Positions 41,425 through 51,767 are shown, counted from the first letter of the stretch. The stretch: 56,698 nucleotides of DNA from JASLCR01 sp964384345 (GCA_964384345.1 CAYLKD010000006.1:1-56698), one strand, 5' to 3'. Program-made: numbers and translations. The notes: generated from the sequence alone by a model not told the origin.

Positions 41425-42672
41425 ATGCAGCCTAATTCAAAAAACCAACTTCAGCCAACTGGTGGGCGTGGTTCAGTTGCACCTCCACCCCGCAGCCACG
41501 AGCCAGCACAAACTGCGGTTGCCAATCTGACACGTGATCAGATAGACGCTATTTATTCCAAGCAAGCGCAAGCTGATGCCCGTAGTACCCAGCCTACGCC
41601 AACACTTGTGCACAGCTCTCCAGTTACCACTCAACCTTCAACAGATCCAGTACACGCAAATGCTTCGGACCAAGAGGCATCATCGACGTACAATCGTACC
41701 CACAGCAATGAGCACCAGATCAGCCCAGATCAATGGCAAATGTATCATTCGTCGTGGCAAGCATATTATCAAAAATATTATGAGCAATATTATGTGGGAG
41801 CGGTTAAAGACGCTCATTCAAAATTGCGTCAACACGCCGAGCAGTTGCAGGCGCAAGCGTCGCAAACGCCAGCTAGCAGCAGTATTACGAAAGACGATGC
41901 GATGGATGACCTACGTTCACAAATCCGTAGCCGTATTGAAGACTCAGCAAAAAAAGTTCGTCGCAGCCGACATTTTGTACCGATACTGTCATCAGTTGCA
42001 GTATTACTAGTATTCGTGTTTCTTCAATATAATTCTGTCATTGTAGCGTATGCTGAGGCATATGTTAGTCCGGGCAACGTCAGCCCCGACAATATTATTG
42101 TTGATCCTAATGTATCGACTGCAGTTGACCCGGCACCGCGCCTTATCATTCCGAAGATAAACGTTGATATCAGTGTCGACTACAATGCGCAGCCTGATTA
42201 CAATTCGCAGATGGCGGCCATGAAAACGAGCGTGGCATACTTTGGTATTCCTGGGGCAAACGCAAAGCCAGGTCAGCTCGGGAATGTGCCGATAGCCGGG
42301 CACTCCAGTAATGATTTCACTGATAGCGGCGAAGCAAAGTTCATTTTTGCACGACTCGAACAACTCGAAAAAGGTGACACGTTTTATCTCAATTACAACG
42401 GCACGCGCTATACGTATACCATTGTTGAAACGAGAATTGTAGCACCTACCGATGTCAGCGCACTGCAAGTTGGCACCGACAGCCCAATGGCTACACTCAT
42501 TACCTGCGTACCGCTCGGTACAGCAAACAATCGCTTACTCGTTTTTGGTAAGCAAATCAGCCCAGCACCATCGACTGCTACACCAAACGACAGTACTGAT
42601 ACTGGCGCTGATCCTGAGCAAATGGCAGGGAAATCACCGACGCTACTCGAACGTGCCTTCGGTGCTCACTGA
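41425..42672 (+). CDS. Sortase (class E/D type) with long cytoplasmic N terminus
   Basis: ATG 41425 is preferred to an upstream TTG because TACAAT (41395-41400) lies between them. 415 residues: residues 1-175 are Gln/Ser/Pro-rich with a Tyr-rich YYQKYYEQYY patch and a helical stretch; one membrane helix follows (about 185-205); then the sortase domain with IAGHSS (His about 293), ITCVPLGTANNR (Cys about 361, Arg about 370). It joins proteins to cell-wall or pilin partners on the outer face. The large cytoplasmic N terminus is unusual. No LPxTG substrate was identified in this window. Confidence 0.9.
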   Translation: MQPNSKNQLQPTGGRGSVAPPPRSHEPAQTAVANLTRDQIDAIYSKQAQADARSTQPTPTLVHSSPVTTQPSTDPVHANASDQEASSTYNRTHSNEHQISPDQWQMYHSSWQAYYQKYYEQYYVGAVKDAHSKLRQHAEQLQAQASQTPASSSITKDDAMDDLRSQIRSRIEDSAKKVRRSRHFVPILSSVAVLLVFVFLQYNSVIVAYAEAYVSPGNVSPDNIIVDPNVSTAVDPAPRLIIPKINVDISVDYNAQPDYNSQMAAMKTSVAYFGIPGANAKPGQLGNVPIAGHSSNDFTDSGEAKFIFARLEQLEKGDTFYLNYNGTRYTYTIVETRIVAPTDVSALQVGTDSPMATLITCVPLGTANNRLLVFGKQISPAPSTATPNDSTDTGADPEQMAGKSPTLLERAFGAH

Positions 42673-42686
42673 TCCATAGACTTAGG

Positions 42687-44135
42687 CTACTGAATCACCA
42701 TCAAAGTACGCTGAAGCTGATAGCCAGTCGACGTTTTACCGATACTGTACAAATACTTGAGATTATTGCTGTATACAGCGCTAAACCCAGGTGCTACTTT
42801 CACGATATCAGTCTGATTAGTTCCATCAAATTCGTATTGTCGTAATGAACCGTTTGCATCGCTCCAATAATGATAATCATCAAGCCATGCTAGTTTTGGT
42901 GTTAGATTTGTAGTCCCTTTAATCGGCGTGTCAGACTGTTCTTTTAGCTCTAGGTCGTAAACCGTCTGTGAAGACAAATCTTGAATCACCACAAATCTTC
43001 CTGATGCATATGAATCAAGGTATGAAACAGCGCTTGGCATCGTAATCGTTCGTACATCAGTCGCACGTAGAGCAGTGTCATCATTGCTTGCAGGAAATGC
43101 GTCGTACCGACGGGTTGTGACATTATTTCCGATTGACGTAGTTACATAAAATTCATCATAGTAATGATTGCTCAAAACTTGTACTGGCTCAGTCGTTTTG
43201 TAAGAAGCAAGCGTGCGCGGCGTCGATTGATCGTAGCTAAGATATCCAGTTTTAGTCGTGCCATCGACCGGTAGGCTAGCATAGAAAAGTGTGCCTTGTT
43301 CTGAAAGTGAAACAGTCGCGATCCCGGTTAGCAAAGTACTGGAAAGTGTTCCGTCACTGAGCTTCTGTGAGTGAACAGCACCATCTCGATATAGAAGAAA
43401 AACTTCATCGTCTGAACGTGGGCTAAAATAGACACTACGTATATTAAGCGGCGCATCACCACCCATCCGGCGCGTCTTTGTCTCATCCTCGAGATCTACC
43501 GCCAGCCACTCAGTATTGCCATCAACATCGTGGCGAACGAGCACATGCCGTTGGTCATCGCTCATATCAGTGAGCGTAAAGGATTGGCTTGTACCGTTTG
43601 TAAACGACGACGTAGGGAGCGTAATGATTTTTGGTTTCGGTGCATCGTCATTGATATTGATATACGAAATGACCGGTTTTGTCTTGTCCCCGATGTAAGC
43701 AAAATATTTACTGTCTACTTTCGCAGCGGTTGAATCAAGTGCGGGCAATGTTACGACACCAGTAGTCTTTGGTGCTCTCGGTACAAAGTGAACCGAGTTA
43801 AGCCATAACACCTGACCCGGCTTTATTGTGACCTTTTTTTGCCATTGCTCGTAGCCATCGAGGGTCATTTTGACCGGATATGAACCTGGGTTAAGCGTAA
43901 TCTTTGACCGTGTCCGGTTTGAGAGTTCGGCATTTCCTACCGTTACGTGAGCTCCAGTTGGCTGAGATATAAATTGAACAAGGCCTCCTTGCTCAAAGCT
44001 TCCACTATCTTTATTAAATCGATACCCGAGCATTAAAAAAAGTAAAGCCGTTGAAATACCTATGACAGAGACGGTCATGAGTATGTAGACAATAATTCGG
44101 CGCATTAGCTGTAGGTTGGTGCGTTGATCTGGCAT
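42687..44135 (-). CDS. PEGA-domain surface protein
   Basis: 482 residues with an N-terminal membrane anchor (about 12-34), a PEGA domain (FISQPTGAHVTVGNAELSNR, NPGSYPVKMTLDGYEQWQKK) and a long strand-rich C-terminal half of repeating segments, probably a propeller outside the cell. Related proteins are common in CPR genomes near sortases. Convergent with the sortase gene. Confidence 0.85.
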   Translation of the reverse strand: MPDQRTNLQLMRRIIVYILMTVSVIGISTALLFLMLGYRFNKDSGSFEQGGLVQFISQPTGAHVTVGNAELSNRTRSKITLNPGSYPVKMTLDGYEQWQKKVTIKPGQVLWLNSVHFVPRAPKTTGVVTLPALDSTAAKVDSKYFAYIGDKTKPVISYININDDAPKPKIITLPTSSFTNGTSQSFTLTDMSDDQRHVLVRHDVDGNTEWLAVDLEDETKTRRMGGDAPLNIRSVYFSPRSDDEVFLLYRDGAVHSQKLSDGTLSSTLLTGIATVSLSEQGTLFYASLPVDGTTKTGYLSYDQSTPRTLASYKTTEPVQVLSNHYYDEFYVTTSIGNNVTTRRYDAFPASNDDTALRATDVRTITMPSAVSYLDSYASGRFVVIQDLSSQTVYDLELKEQSDTPIKGTTNLTPKLAWLDDYHYWSDANGSLRQYEFDGTNQTDIVKVAPGFSAVYSNNLKYLYSIGKTSTGYQLQRTLMVIQ

Positions 44136-44240
44136 ATATACAGTTAGTATATACCATCCACCTGATCAAAACCGCTTGCGTTTAGGTATGCGAGAGATTA
44201 TGATAGAGCGTAAGACGAGAAACGTTAAACAGAGGGCACA

Positions 44241-45182
44241 ATGAATAAACAGCAAACAGTGACAATAGCCGGTGTCCAATACGATGCACACACTGGTACG
44301 CGCATCGCTTCAACCGCGCCAAACGAAAGCGTTGCTATCAACAAACAACCTTCTGCAAAAGTTTCGCACCAGCTTCACGCCCGCCAACAAAAATCACTAA
44401 CATTACGACGTTCACATGTCACTCCGCCTGTTCGTAAAACCCCAATACGCATTCACTCTTCGCAAATTCACAAAAGTCCAATGATTCGCAAGTTTGCTGC
44501 GATGGACATCGCAGCGCCAAGCCAAAAAAAACAGTTGACAACGCCAGCAGCCAAGCCTGACGTCGCCGTCATTCGACATCCCATTCAAAACAAAGTCCAG
44601 CACGCCCAAACATCAATTGCTATCGCGCCGCGACCAGCTCAAGTTATAAAAGAACAAGCGATTGCAGAAGCACTTGCAAAAGCTCGCCCAGCAAAACCAC
44701 TCAAGCGGCGCTCATTTATCAAGCTCCATCCTCGTGTATTCAGCCGCACCTCAGCAGCGCTTGCTATTGTCTTACTTGCAGGCTACGTCACGTATCTCAA
44801 TCTTCCTGGCATCTCAGTACGCGTCGCCGCAGCCCAAGCCGGTATAAATGCGACAATGCCGTCATACCATCCGTCTGGCTACCATCTGAATGGACCAGTT
44901 GCATACACCAACGGAACAGTGACGATGGACTTTGCCGCCAATGCTAGCTCAAATAAATTTACATTGACACAGTCAAAAAGCTCTTGGGATTCATTGTCTC
45001 TTCAGCAAAATCTCGTCAGTAAAGTCGCCGGAGAAAATTATCAGTCATACAGCACAAATGGCATCACTTTATATACCTATGGCACAAATGCCTCATGGGT
45101 GAATGGCGGCATACTACATACTATCGACAGCACTGCAACACTCAGCAACGACCAGCTGACTCGCATCGCTACAAGCATGTAG
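44241..45182 (+). CDS. Membrane-anchored protein with basic cytoplasmic region and DUF4367-like end
   Basis: 313 residues: residues 1-165 are basic and low-complexity (many Lys, Arg, Gln, Pro), one membrane helix (about 172-190, SALAIVLLAGYVTYLNLPG), and an extracellular domain that ends VNGGILHTIDSTATLSNDQL, similar to DUF4367 tails. An AGAGGG SD site precedes the ATG. Function unknown; the basic region could touch nucleic acid or the inner membrane. Confidence 0.65.
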   Translation: MNKQQTVTIAGVQYDAHTGTRIASTAPNESVAINKQPSAKVSHQLHARQQKSLTLRRSHVTPPVRKTPIRIHSSQIHKSPMIRKFAAMDIAAPSQKKQLTTPAAKPDVAVIRHPIQNKVQHAQTSIAIAPRPAQVIKEQAIAEALAKARPAKPLKRRSFIKLHPRVFSRTSAALAIVLLAGYVTYLNLPGISVRVAAAQAGINATMPSYHPSGYHLNGPVAYTNGTVTMDFAANASSNKFTLTQSKSSWDSLSLQQNLVSKVAGENYQSYSTNGITLYTYGTNASWVNGGILHTIDSTATLSNDQLTRIATSM

Positions 45183-45282
45183 CGCTCACAGTGGTCCACC
45201 CCGACAACCATTAAGCACATTATTAGCTCTAATGACGTGGGGACAAGAAGTAGCCAGCGGGGTATCTGTTATACTAGTTTTT

Positions 45283-46707
45283 ATGACACAAATTCGTACT
45301 CGTTTTGCTCCAAGCCCTACTGGCTATCTGCATGTTGGTGGTATTCGCACCGCCTTATTTGCTTTTTTGGTTGCGCGACAAGCCGGCGGCACATTCGTTT
45401 TACGCCTTGAAGATACCGACAAAGTACGAGAAGTTGCCGGCAGTGCCGAGCATCTCACCGCAAGCCTCAAGTCACTCGGAATTCAATATGATGAAGGTCC
45501 AGACATCGGTGGTGCCTACGGTCCCTATAAACAATCCGACCGACTCGACATTTATAGCCAATGGGCGAATAAACTTATTGAGCAGGGACGAGCCTATGCT
45601 GATCCATACACTCCAGAGGAAATTCAAGCTTTTCGCGAACATGCCCAAGCCGAGAAGCGTGCCTTTCGTTACCGCGATCATCGACCGACTTCAACCCCTG
45701 TCTGGGATGGCACGATGCCGCTCCGTTTTAAGTCTGAACCAAAAAGTTACACGTACCATGACGAGGTGATGGGGGATATCACCACCAGCCCGGAAGTTGT
45801 AGATGATTTCATTCTTATGAAATCCGATGGGTATCCAACCTACAACTTCGCGCATATTGTCGATGATGCACAGATGCAAATTACGCATGTTATCCGTGGA
45901 CAAGAATTCATCTCGAGCATGGCAAACTACCTCGGTCTCTATGAGGCCTTAGGTCTCGATCGGCCAATTTTTGCTCACATGCCGCACATCATGAACGAAG
46001 CCGGCAACAAAAAGCTTGGCAAGCGTGATGGCGCCAAAGACGTGCTCGACTATATTCGTGAAGGCTACTTGCCCGAAGCGCTCGACAGTTTCATAGCAAC
46101 GATGGGCTGGAATGATGGTACCGAACAAGAAGTATTTACGATGGACGAGTTGATAGAAAAATTTTCACTTGCTCGCGTGCAGCGATCTGGCGCTCGCTTC
46201 GACGAAAAGCGCCTGCTGTGGGTGAACGGTCATTTCATTCGTGAACTACCCGTTGAAGCATTATACAAAAGGATAGAATTCTTTTGGCCAGAAAGTGCAA
46301 AGAAAGCACCCGAAACGTTCAAAAAACAAGTGCTCGCGCTAGCTCAAGACCGCCTCAAGACCCTCAAAGATTTGCCAGCTCTCACAAGCTATTTCTTTGA
46401 AGAGCCAAAAGCAGATATGGAGCTAATTTCATCGAATAAACAACTCAAGAAACTATCTGATTCAGAACTTTCTTTACTCCTCAAGACAGTACACGATGAT
46501 TTTGCATCAATCAGCGACTGGAATGCGGAAACTATTCAATCACATCTCAATGCACTACTTGAAACCACCGGCCAAAAACCTGGCACACTATTCAGTTTGG
46601 TAAGAATAGTGACAACGTGGACGGCCTTTAGTCCGCAGCTCGACGATACACTTGCGTTGCTTGGCAAAGACAAAACCTTACAGCGTCTTACAAACTCGCT
46701 TTCCTAA
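45283..46707 (+). CDS. gltX: Glutamyl-tRNA synthetase
   Basis: Start at ATG 45283, seven bases after TATACT; the open frame begins earlier without support. About 474 residues with class-I motifs FAPSPTGYLHVGG (HIGH-type HVGG) and KKLGKRDG (KMSKS-type), plus VIRGQEFISSMA. It charges tRNA-Glu; tRNA-Glu (CTC) lies 3 kb downstream. Confidence 0.96.
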   Translation: MTQIRTRFAPSPTGYLHVGGIRTALFAFLVARQAGGTFVLRLEDTDKVREVAGSAEHLTASLKSLGIQYDEGPDIGGAYGPYKQSDRLDIYSQWANKLIEQGRAYADPYTPEEIQAFREHAQAEKRAFRYRDHRPTSTPVWDGTMPLRFKSEPKSYTYHDEVMGDITTSPEVVDDFILMKSDGYPTYNFAHIVDDAQMQITHVIRGQEFISSMANYLGLYEALGLDRPIFAHMPHIMNEAGNKKLGKRDGAKDVLDYIREGYLPEALDSFIATMGWNDGTEQEVFTMDELIEKFSLARVQRSGARFDEKRLLWVNGHFIRELPVEALYKRIEFFWPESAKKAPETFKKQVLALAQDRLKTLKDLPALTSYFFEEPKADMELISSNKQLKKLSDSELSLLLKTVHDDFASISDWNAETIQSHLNALLETTGQKPGTLFSLVRIVTTWTAFSPQLDDTLALLGKDKTLQRLTNSLS

Positions 46708-46748
46708 CCAAAAAGTTGCCATCATGCTCATGCTATAATGATGCGGTA

Positions 46749-47828
46749 ATGCATCGTCTCAAAGCATCAGGTAAACGCATATTTTCTTGGATTAAAATGC
46801 ATCGAACGCGCACACTCATTAGTTGCGGGCTCGTTCTTGTCCTCATAGGTAGCGGCGTCGCATACGCATTGATACACCAGCCAGTACCAAGGCTTGACAC
46901 TACTCTGTTAGAAATCAAAAAACGTGCCCCCAAAGTACCACACTATTCGCTGCTTACTGGCGAAGATGCTGGGAGTGATGCTGCATTGTCCAAGCCGGTG
47001 ACGGCTATCATGATCGAAAATAGCCTCGATGCCCGGCCACAATCTGGACTCAAACAAGCTGAGGTTGTTTACGAAGCCATCGCAGAGGGTGGTATCACAC
47101 GACTGCTTGCGGTGTATCAACAACATAAGCCGCAACTAATTGGACCAGTACGGAGTGTACGGCCGTATTATCTTGATTGGGTTGTCCCGTATAATGCGTC
47201 AATTGCGCATGTTGGCGGTAGTGCAACTGCGCTGAGCGAAGTGAGAAACGGTAATTACCGCGACCTAGACCAGTTTTTCAATGCCGGTAGTTTTTGGCGG
47301 GCAAGTGATCGACCAGCACCGCACAATGTCTATACGAGTTTCGAAAAACTCGATGCATTAAATCAAGCCAAAGGTTTCAGTACGTCAGCTCCCCTCGGTT
47401 TTAGCCGAGCGGACAAGGCTACATCTAGCTCAGCTGCTGCGTCGTCAATCAGCGTCCATATCTCTGGCGGCAGCTATGATTCGTCATATATTTACGATAC
47501 TAAGAGTCATTCATACAACCGTTCGCAGGGTGGAGCGCCGCACGTCGACCGCGAGCAAGGACAAATTAGCCCAAAAGTAGTCATCGTTATGAAAGCAGAC
47601 TACAGCACGCGTTTTGAAGACACGACACGCGAAGTCATTCAAACTGCCGGCAGTGGGCCAGTGACAATTTTTCAAAACGGAATGGTGAGCGAAGGCACGT
47701 GGCAGCGACCATCACGTGATGGCCAGTATAGCTTCGTCGCAACTGACGGCACGCCTATTTCGTTGAACCGTGGCCAGACGTGGATTACAATCGTGCCAAA
47801 AAGCACCGGAGGAGTTTCATGGCAGTAG
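46749..47828 (+). CDS. DUF3048-domain membrane-anchored protein (YerB-like)
   Basis: 359 residues from ATG 46749 (TATAAT nine bases upstream). N-terminal membrane helix (about 20-40), then a DUF3048 domain with IMIENSLDARPQSGLKQAEV, GGITRLLAVYQ, GPVRSVRPYYLDW and PHNVYTSFEKLDA, and the second domain ending in TWITIVP. Family members are lipoproteins or anchored extracellular proteins of unknown role. It overlaps the histidine kinase start, suggesting a shared operon. Confidence 0.85.
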   Translation: MHRLKASGKRIFSWIKMHRTRTLISCGLVLVLIGSGVAYALIHQPVPRLDTTLLEIKKRAPKVPHYSLLTGEDAGSDAALSKPVTAIMIENSLDARPQSGLKQAEVVYEAIAEGGITRLLAVYQQHKPQLIGPVRSVRPYYLDWVVPYNASIAHVGGSATALSEVRNGNYRDLDQFFNAGSFWRASDRPAPHNVYTSFEKLDALNQAKGFSTSAPLGFSRADKATSSSAAASSISVHISGGSYDSSYIYDTKSHSYNRSQGGAPHVDREQGQISPKVVIVMKADYSTRFEDTTREVIQTAGSGPVTIFQNGMVSEGTWQRPSRDGQYSFVATDGTPISLNRGQTWITIVPKSTGGVSWQ

Positions 47829-49363
47829 TACAACCTGAACAAGAGCCGACCATCCACGAATACTGGCCACGCTATTGGCGACGGACGCTTTTCCTTGTGA
47901 TAACTATGCAAATAATTGGGTTATTAGTTGTCGGCGTAGCGCTTCTGTTAAGTGGTATAAGCGATGCTGACTCTCTTGAATTTTGGATCACCTTGATTGC
48001 CGTACTCTTTACGACGATTTTGATAAATTGGATTGTACTCTACATTGTCACCGAACCGCTAAAACAACTAACCGCTGCAATGGCCAAAATCGCCGGCGAG
48101 CGTAGCCCGTTGTCGCCGCCAAATCCAAATGCTGATCGCTATGCAAAGAGCGGTTTACGTCCGCTGCTACGCTGGATTTATGAAGATACAAATGCAAAAA
48201 AGGATTCACAGTCGACTCAAGCTATCGCGGCAAGTGATAATGGCGTGCTCGAAGCCTTTACGCATAGTACGTCTTCGTTTGTAATATTTGATCAAGATTA
48301 CAATATCACGATCGCAACCGAGCATGCACCACTGATTGTCACTGAAGACGGAACAAAGCGTCTGGATCTCGATTTTCTCAACGATACCTCGCTGAGTGAC
48401 TGGATAAAAGAGTGCGACGAACACGTCGTAAATGCAGAAAAAACATGGCTTTACATTGGAACGCGGCCAGTCGGTGATCCAAAACGCCGGGTCTATGATC
48501 TTACCGCCACCTACAACAAAGGTAGCGCACATCCCGTGTCGGTACTGCTGCTTGAAAAAACTGGTGAATACGGTCCAGATGATAGTGATCTAAATTTCAT
48601 CGCATTTGCCGCTCATGAACTGCGCGGACCGATTACTGTTATTCGTGGTTATCTTGATACGCTCAATGATGAATTAGCAGATGTCGTCGACGCTGAGCAA
48701 AAGGAGTTATTTGAGCGACTCATTGTCTCCGCCAACCGACTTTCAGGGTATGTTAATAACATCCTCAACTCAGCACGCTACGATCGGCGACATTTTAGTG
48801 TGCGCCTCGTCGAAACATCGATTGCGTCGATATATGATAGTATCGCTGACGACATGAGACTACGCGCTACTTCGCAGCATCGATTGCTCTGGGTAGATTT
48901 ATCACACCGGCTTCCAACAATTGCCGCTGATCCGAGTAGCATTGGCGAAGTGCTTGGCAATCTCATCGATAATGCCATCAAGTACAGCAATGAGAGTGGC
49001 ACCATTGAGGTAACTGCCGAACAGCACGGCAGCAATCTTGAAGTCAGCGTCCGCGACCACGGCATAGGTATGCCATCAAATGTCGTCTCGAATCTATTTC
49101 ACAAATTTTATCGATCACACCGCTCACGCGAAACGGTAGCTGGGACGGGGATTGGGCTATATATCTCTAAGGCAATTGTCGAGTCAAATGGCGGCACCAT
49201 GAGCGTTCAAAGTGTTGAAGGCGAAGGCTCGACGTTCACCTTCAGTTTGCCGATCTATTCATCAGTCGCAGATAAGATCGAGTCGACAGGTGGTGATAGT
49301 CGTGAATTCGTCGCACACAACTCTGGTAGCTGGATAAAAAACCACGGTTCAATCAGAGGCTAG
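47819..49363 (+). CDS. Sensor histidine kinase
   Basis: ATG 47819 follows a strong GGAGGAG site and overlaps the end of the DUF3048 gene. 514 residues: two membrane helices (about 19-43 and 54-78), a short HAMP-like stretch, a PAS-like region, HisKA with NFIAFAAHELRGPI (phospho-His), then N box LGNLIDNAIKYSN, G1 VRDHGIGMP and G2 GTGIGLYISKAI. The very small loop between helices suggests membrane or intracellular sensing. The cognate regulator is encoded next with its own promoter. Confidence 0.93.
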   Translation: MAVVQPEQEPTIHEYWPRYWRRTLFLVITMQIIGLLVVGVALLLSGISDADSLEFWITLIAVLFTTILINWIVLYIVTEPLKQLTAAMAKIAGERSPLSPPNPNADRYAKSGLRPLLRWIYEDTNAKKDSQSTQAIAASDNGVLEAFTHSTSSFVIFDQDYNITIATEHAPLIVTEDGTKRLDLDFLNDTSLSDWIKECDEHVVNAEKTWLYIGTRPVGDPKRRVYDLTATYNKGSAHPVSVLLLEKTGEYGPDDSDLNFIAFAAHELRGPITVIRGYLDTLNDELADVVDAEQKELFERLIVSANRLSGYVNNILNSARYDRRHFSVRLVETSIASIYDSIADDMRLRATSQHRLLWVDLSHRLPTIAADPSSIGEVLGNLIDNAIKYSNESGTIEVTAEQHGSNLEVSVRDHGIGMPSNVVSNLFHKFYRSHRSRETVAGTGIGLYISKAIVESNGGTMSVQSVEGEGSTFTFSLPIYSSVADKIESTGGDSREFVAHNSGSWIKNHGSIRG

Positions 49364-49411
49364 TTACTACATTCGTCGATCTGCGTCGCTAAAATGAGCT
49401 ATACTGTAAAT

Positions 49412-49786
49412 ATGTCAGCGCATACCATTTTGATCATCGAGGACGACCGATTCATTGGTGAAATGTATGTGCGAAGTCTCAAAAAAGCCGGCTATGATGT
49501 CGACTGGATGGTCGACGGCAACGATGGCCTGGTCGCCGCGCGCAACAAGCAGTACGACGTTATCTTACTCGACGTTATGCTCCCTGAACGACGTGGCACG
49601 GAAATATTGCAGGCACTGCGCGGCGGTGGGGAAGATTTGATCCCGAATACAAAAGTCATTGTCCTCACCAACTTTGAGCAAGATGACGAATCTCGCTTGG
49701 CAATGGAACACGATGTCGATGCCTACCTCATCAAAGCCGAAATTACACCAAAAAAGCTTCTTGCAATACTAGATCAGCTTTCATAG
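49412..49786 (+). CDS. Single-domain response regulator
   Basis: ATG 49412 lies six bases after TATACT, which itself sits inside the open frame, so the shorter start is preferred. 124 residues of pure receiver domain: acidic pair IIEDD, phospho-Asp ILLDVMLPE, VLTNF and YLIKAEITPKK with the conserved lysine. There is no DNA-binding output domain, so it acts through protein contact or passes phosphate on. Confidence 0.92.
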   Translation: MSAHTILIIEDDRFIGEMYVRSLKKAGYDVDWMVDGNDGLVAARNKQYDVILLDVMLPERRGTEILQALRGGGEDLIPNTKVIVLTNFEQDDESRLAMEHDVDAYLIKAEITPKKLLAILDQLS

Positions 49787-49853
49787 TCAATCATTTATTT
49801 ACCTAACAAAGTAGACAGTCGCCTCTGTTTTTGCTAGAGTAGGGAAGGATTTT

Positions 49854-49928
49854 GGCCTTATCGTCTAACGGTTAGGACATCAGGTTCTCATCCTGGCAAT
49901 CCGGGTTCGATTCCCGGTAAGGTCACCA
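49854..49928 (+). tRNA. tRNA-Glu (CTC), integration site
   Basis: 75 nt with encoded CCA: acceptor GGCCTTA pairs with TAAGGTC, anticodon loop TTCTCAT (anticodon CTC), T-arm CCGGGTTCGATTCCCGG. The 3' half is also the end of the antisense serine recombinase gene, the normal picture at an integrated element's attachment site. Confidence 0.95.
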
Positions 49929-51601
49929 TAAGTGGATAGAAAAGCAGTTTTAAGTTTGAACAACTCATTTACCTCTGGTAGTGAGTTGTTTTTTATGGTT
50001 CTCAAATCTATTTGCGGGTAGGTTGGCATCTTGTTGAATATTGCACCAAAATAAGTAGCTTTTTTAATAGGATCACTGAGGTCAAGAAGCATTTCGGATA
50101 GGTGTTCTAAAATATATTTGGCATACTTCAAAACCACCTCAAATTCGGCCTGTAGATTAGGCTGCTTGGCTATTTCTATATCTACTTCTACTAGTTCTTT
50201 TTCTACACTCACGACATCCTCCTCCAAATATTTTAATGCTGTTTCACTTGATATAACACGCATACGATCTACTGTAGATCGTATTTGACCCTCTAAGCTT
50301 TGACGATGTTCTATACGACGCTGTTGGGCCTCAAATTGATCAGCCATCCGTTCTTTCCAAAGCTCAGCAATAGCGTCTATAACATTGTCTATATATTCGG
50401 GTTTGATAGTAATAATGCGCACAAAGTCTTCGATTGTCTTATCGAACTCAGGCTTTGCTACGCGGAAATAATGTCCGCTTCTCGCACAGTGATAAGCTGG
50501 GTAGTATTGTCCCATACGTCCTTTCGTTGCACTGCCCGACAGTGTCTTGCCGCAAGTCGGGCATGCAATGACTTGTTTGTACGGATATTCAGGATTAACC
50601 TTCTTTTTGATTTTCAAATGTACTGGCACGGTTTTAGTACTTATAGTGATCTCGTTGGTGCTACTTATAGCAACATGAATGCGACCACTATTTGCCTCGT
50701 TGAAAACTTCTATCGACACTAACCCCTCAAAGGCCGCCTTAACAGGCTTGTCGTATGTCCATTTCTCTCTAATAATCCCGCAATAAATTAGTTTACTGGC
50801 ATATCTATCAACCATCTTGGCGGTCATTTTCTTACCACCAAGTTGTCTTTTTACTTTCGTTCGATCATATTTGTCTCGTACTACAGTAACTCTGGTTTTA
50901 AAGCCCATAGAGTTAAGTTCATCAGCAATTTGATGATTAGTATATAAATGCGATGCACGCATCTCGAACAATTTGGTAATAAATATGGCTTCATCCTTTT
51001 TTGGTCTCAAGATCAATCGCTTACCGTTTCGGGTATCTACTGATTTACTGCGAAACCCGTAATGGGGTTGTCGCATCCAATAGCCGAGTTGGGTGTACCG
51101 AATCTCTGCACCGATCATGCGGCTCATGATGTCACGCATTTCGTCCTTGGCCCGTTCAGCTTCGAGATATTCTGACTTCTGTGTGGGGTTAAATTCACTC
51201 CAGTAATATTTAAAACCAACGTGCTGAAGAGTGTTTACTTGGCTTTTGCCAATAACGCCGTACATGTCTTCAAGGGCGATACTCATAGCAGTTAATTGAT
51301 TCTTGAGCGGTGAGTAGTAGTCACCACCGCCACGCGTAAAACGATCGATTGATTTGATCAGGACAACCTGAATACCTTTGCCTTTATCTTTACAGGCATC
51401 GATAACTTTTTGCATAGGTTGGAATTCGTGAGAGGCCGACTCTAATAATATAATTGTATCTATAATAATAATGCCATGAGCCTTCGCATACGCTTCACCT
51501 TGCTCTCGCTGAGCCTCAGGAGAGTCACCGTCAAGCCCTTGCTTATCCGAAGATACGCGTATGGCTAATAATCCAGTCCGTGGTTCGTTATTTGGCAACA
51601 T
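49880..51601 (-). CDS. Large serine recombinase (integrase)
   Basis: 573 residues: resolvase domain with LAIRVSSDKQG (catalytic Ser) and KSIDRFTRGG, a recombinase domain (MRQPHYGFRSKSV to GIIREKW), a zinc ribbon ACPTCGKTLSG...YHCARSGHYF, and a coiled-coil region. The last residues GDLTGNRTRIARMRT are read from the antisense strand of tRNA-Glu, so the enzyme gene runs into its attachment site. It inserts or excises the neighbouring element at the tRNA 3' end. Confidence 0.95.
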   Translation of the reverse strand: MLPNNEPRTGLLAIRVSSDKQGLDGDSPEAQREQGEAYAKAHGIIIIDTIILLESASHEFQPMQKVIDACKDKGKGIQVVLIKSIDRFTRGGGDYYSPLKNQLTAMSIALEDMYGVIGKSQVNTLQHVGFKYYWSEFNPTQKSEYLEAERAKDEMRDIMSRMIGAEIRYTQLGYWMRQPHYGFRSKSVDTRNGKRLILRPKKDEAIFITKLFEMRASHLYTNHQIADELNSMGFKTRVTVVRDKYDRTKVKRQLGGKKMTAKMVDRYASKLIYCGIIREKWTYDKPVKAAFEGLVSIEVFNEANSGRIHVAISSTNEITISTKTVPVHLKIKKKVNPEYPYKQVIACPTCGKTLSGSATKGRMGQYYPAYHCARSGHYFRVAKPEFDKTIEDFVRIITIKPEYIDNVIDAIAELWKERMADQFEAQQRRIEHRQSLEGQIRSTVDRMRVISSETALKYLEEDVVSVEKELVEVDIEIAKQPNLQAEFEVVLKYAKYILEHLSEMLLDLSDPIKKATYFGAIFNKMPTYPQIDLRTIKNNSLPEVNELFKLKTAFLSTYGDLTGNRTRIARMRT

Positions 51602-51767
51602 CTCGGCTCTCTAATAAGGCTTCAATCTGCCGTTTGAACTGTATGTCTTCCAGGATCTTCTCAACGACCAAACCTGCTATGAGCTTAATTCTTTGTTCTG
51701 TTGAAAAAAGAAACTCTCCAACAGCAGGCTGCTTCGGCTTATTCTTTGATCCTTTTGGTCTGGCCAT
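51588..51767 (-). CDS. Small basic protein of the integrated element, AT-hook-like
   Basis: 59 residues from ATG 51767, which follows a GGAGGG site. Starts MARPKGSKNKPKQP, an AT-hook-like basic stretch, then a helical half. Ends 14 bases inside the recombinase start, so the two are coupled. It may be a recombination directionality or accessory factor; this is inferred from position. Confidence 0.7.
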   Translation of the reverse strand: MARPKGSKNKPKQPAVGEFLFSTEQRIKLIAGLVVEKILEDIQFKRQIEALLESRDVAK

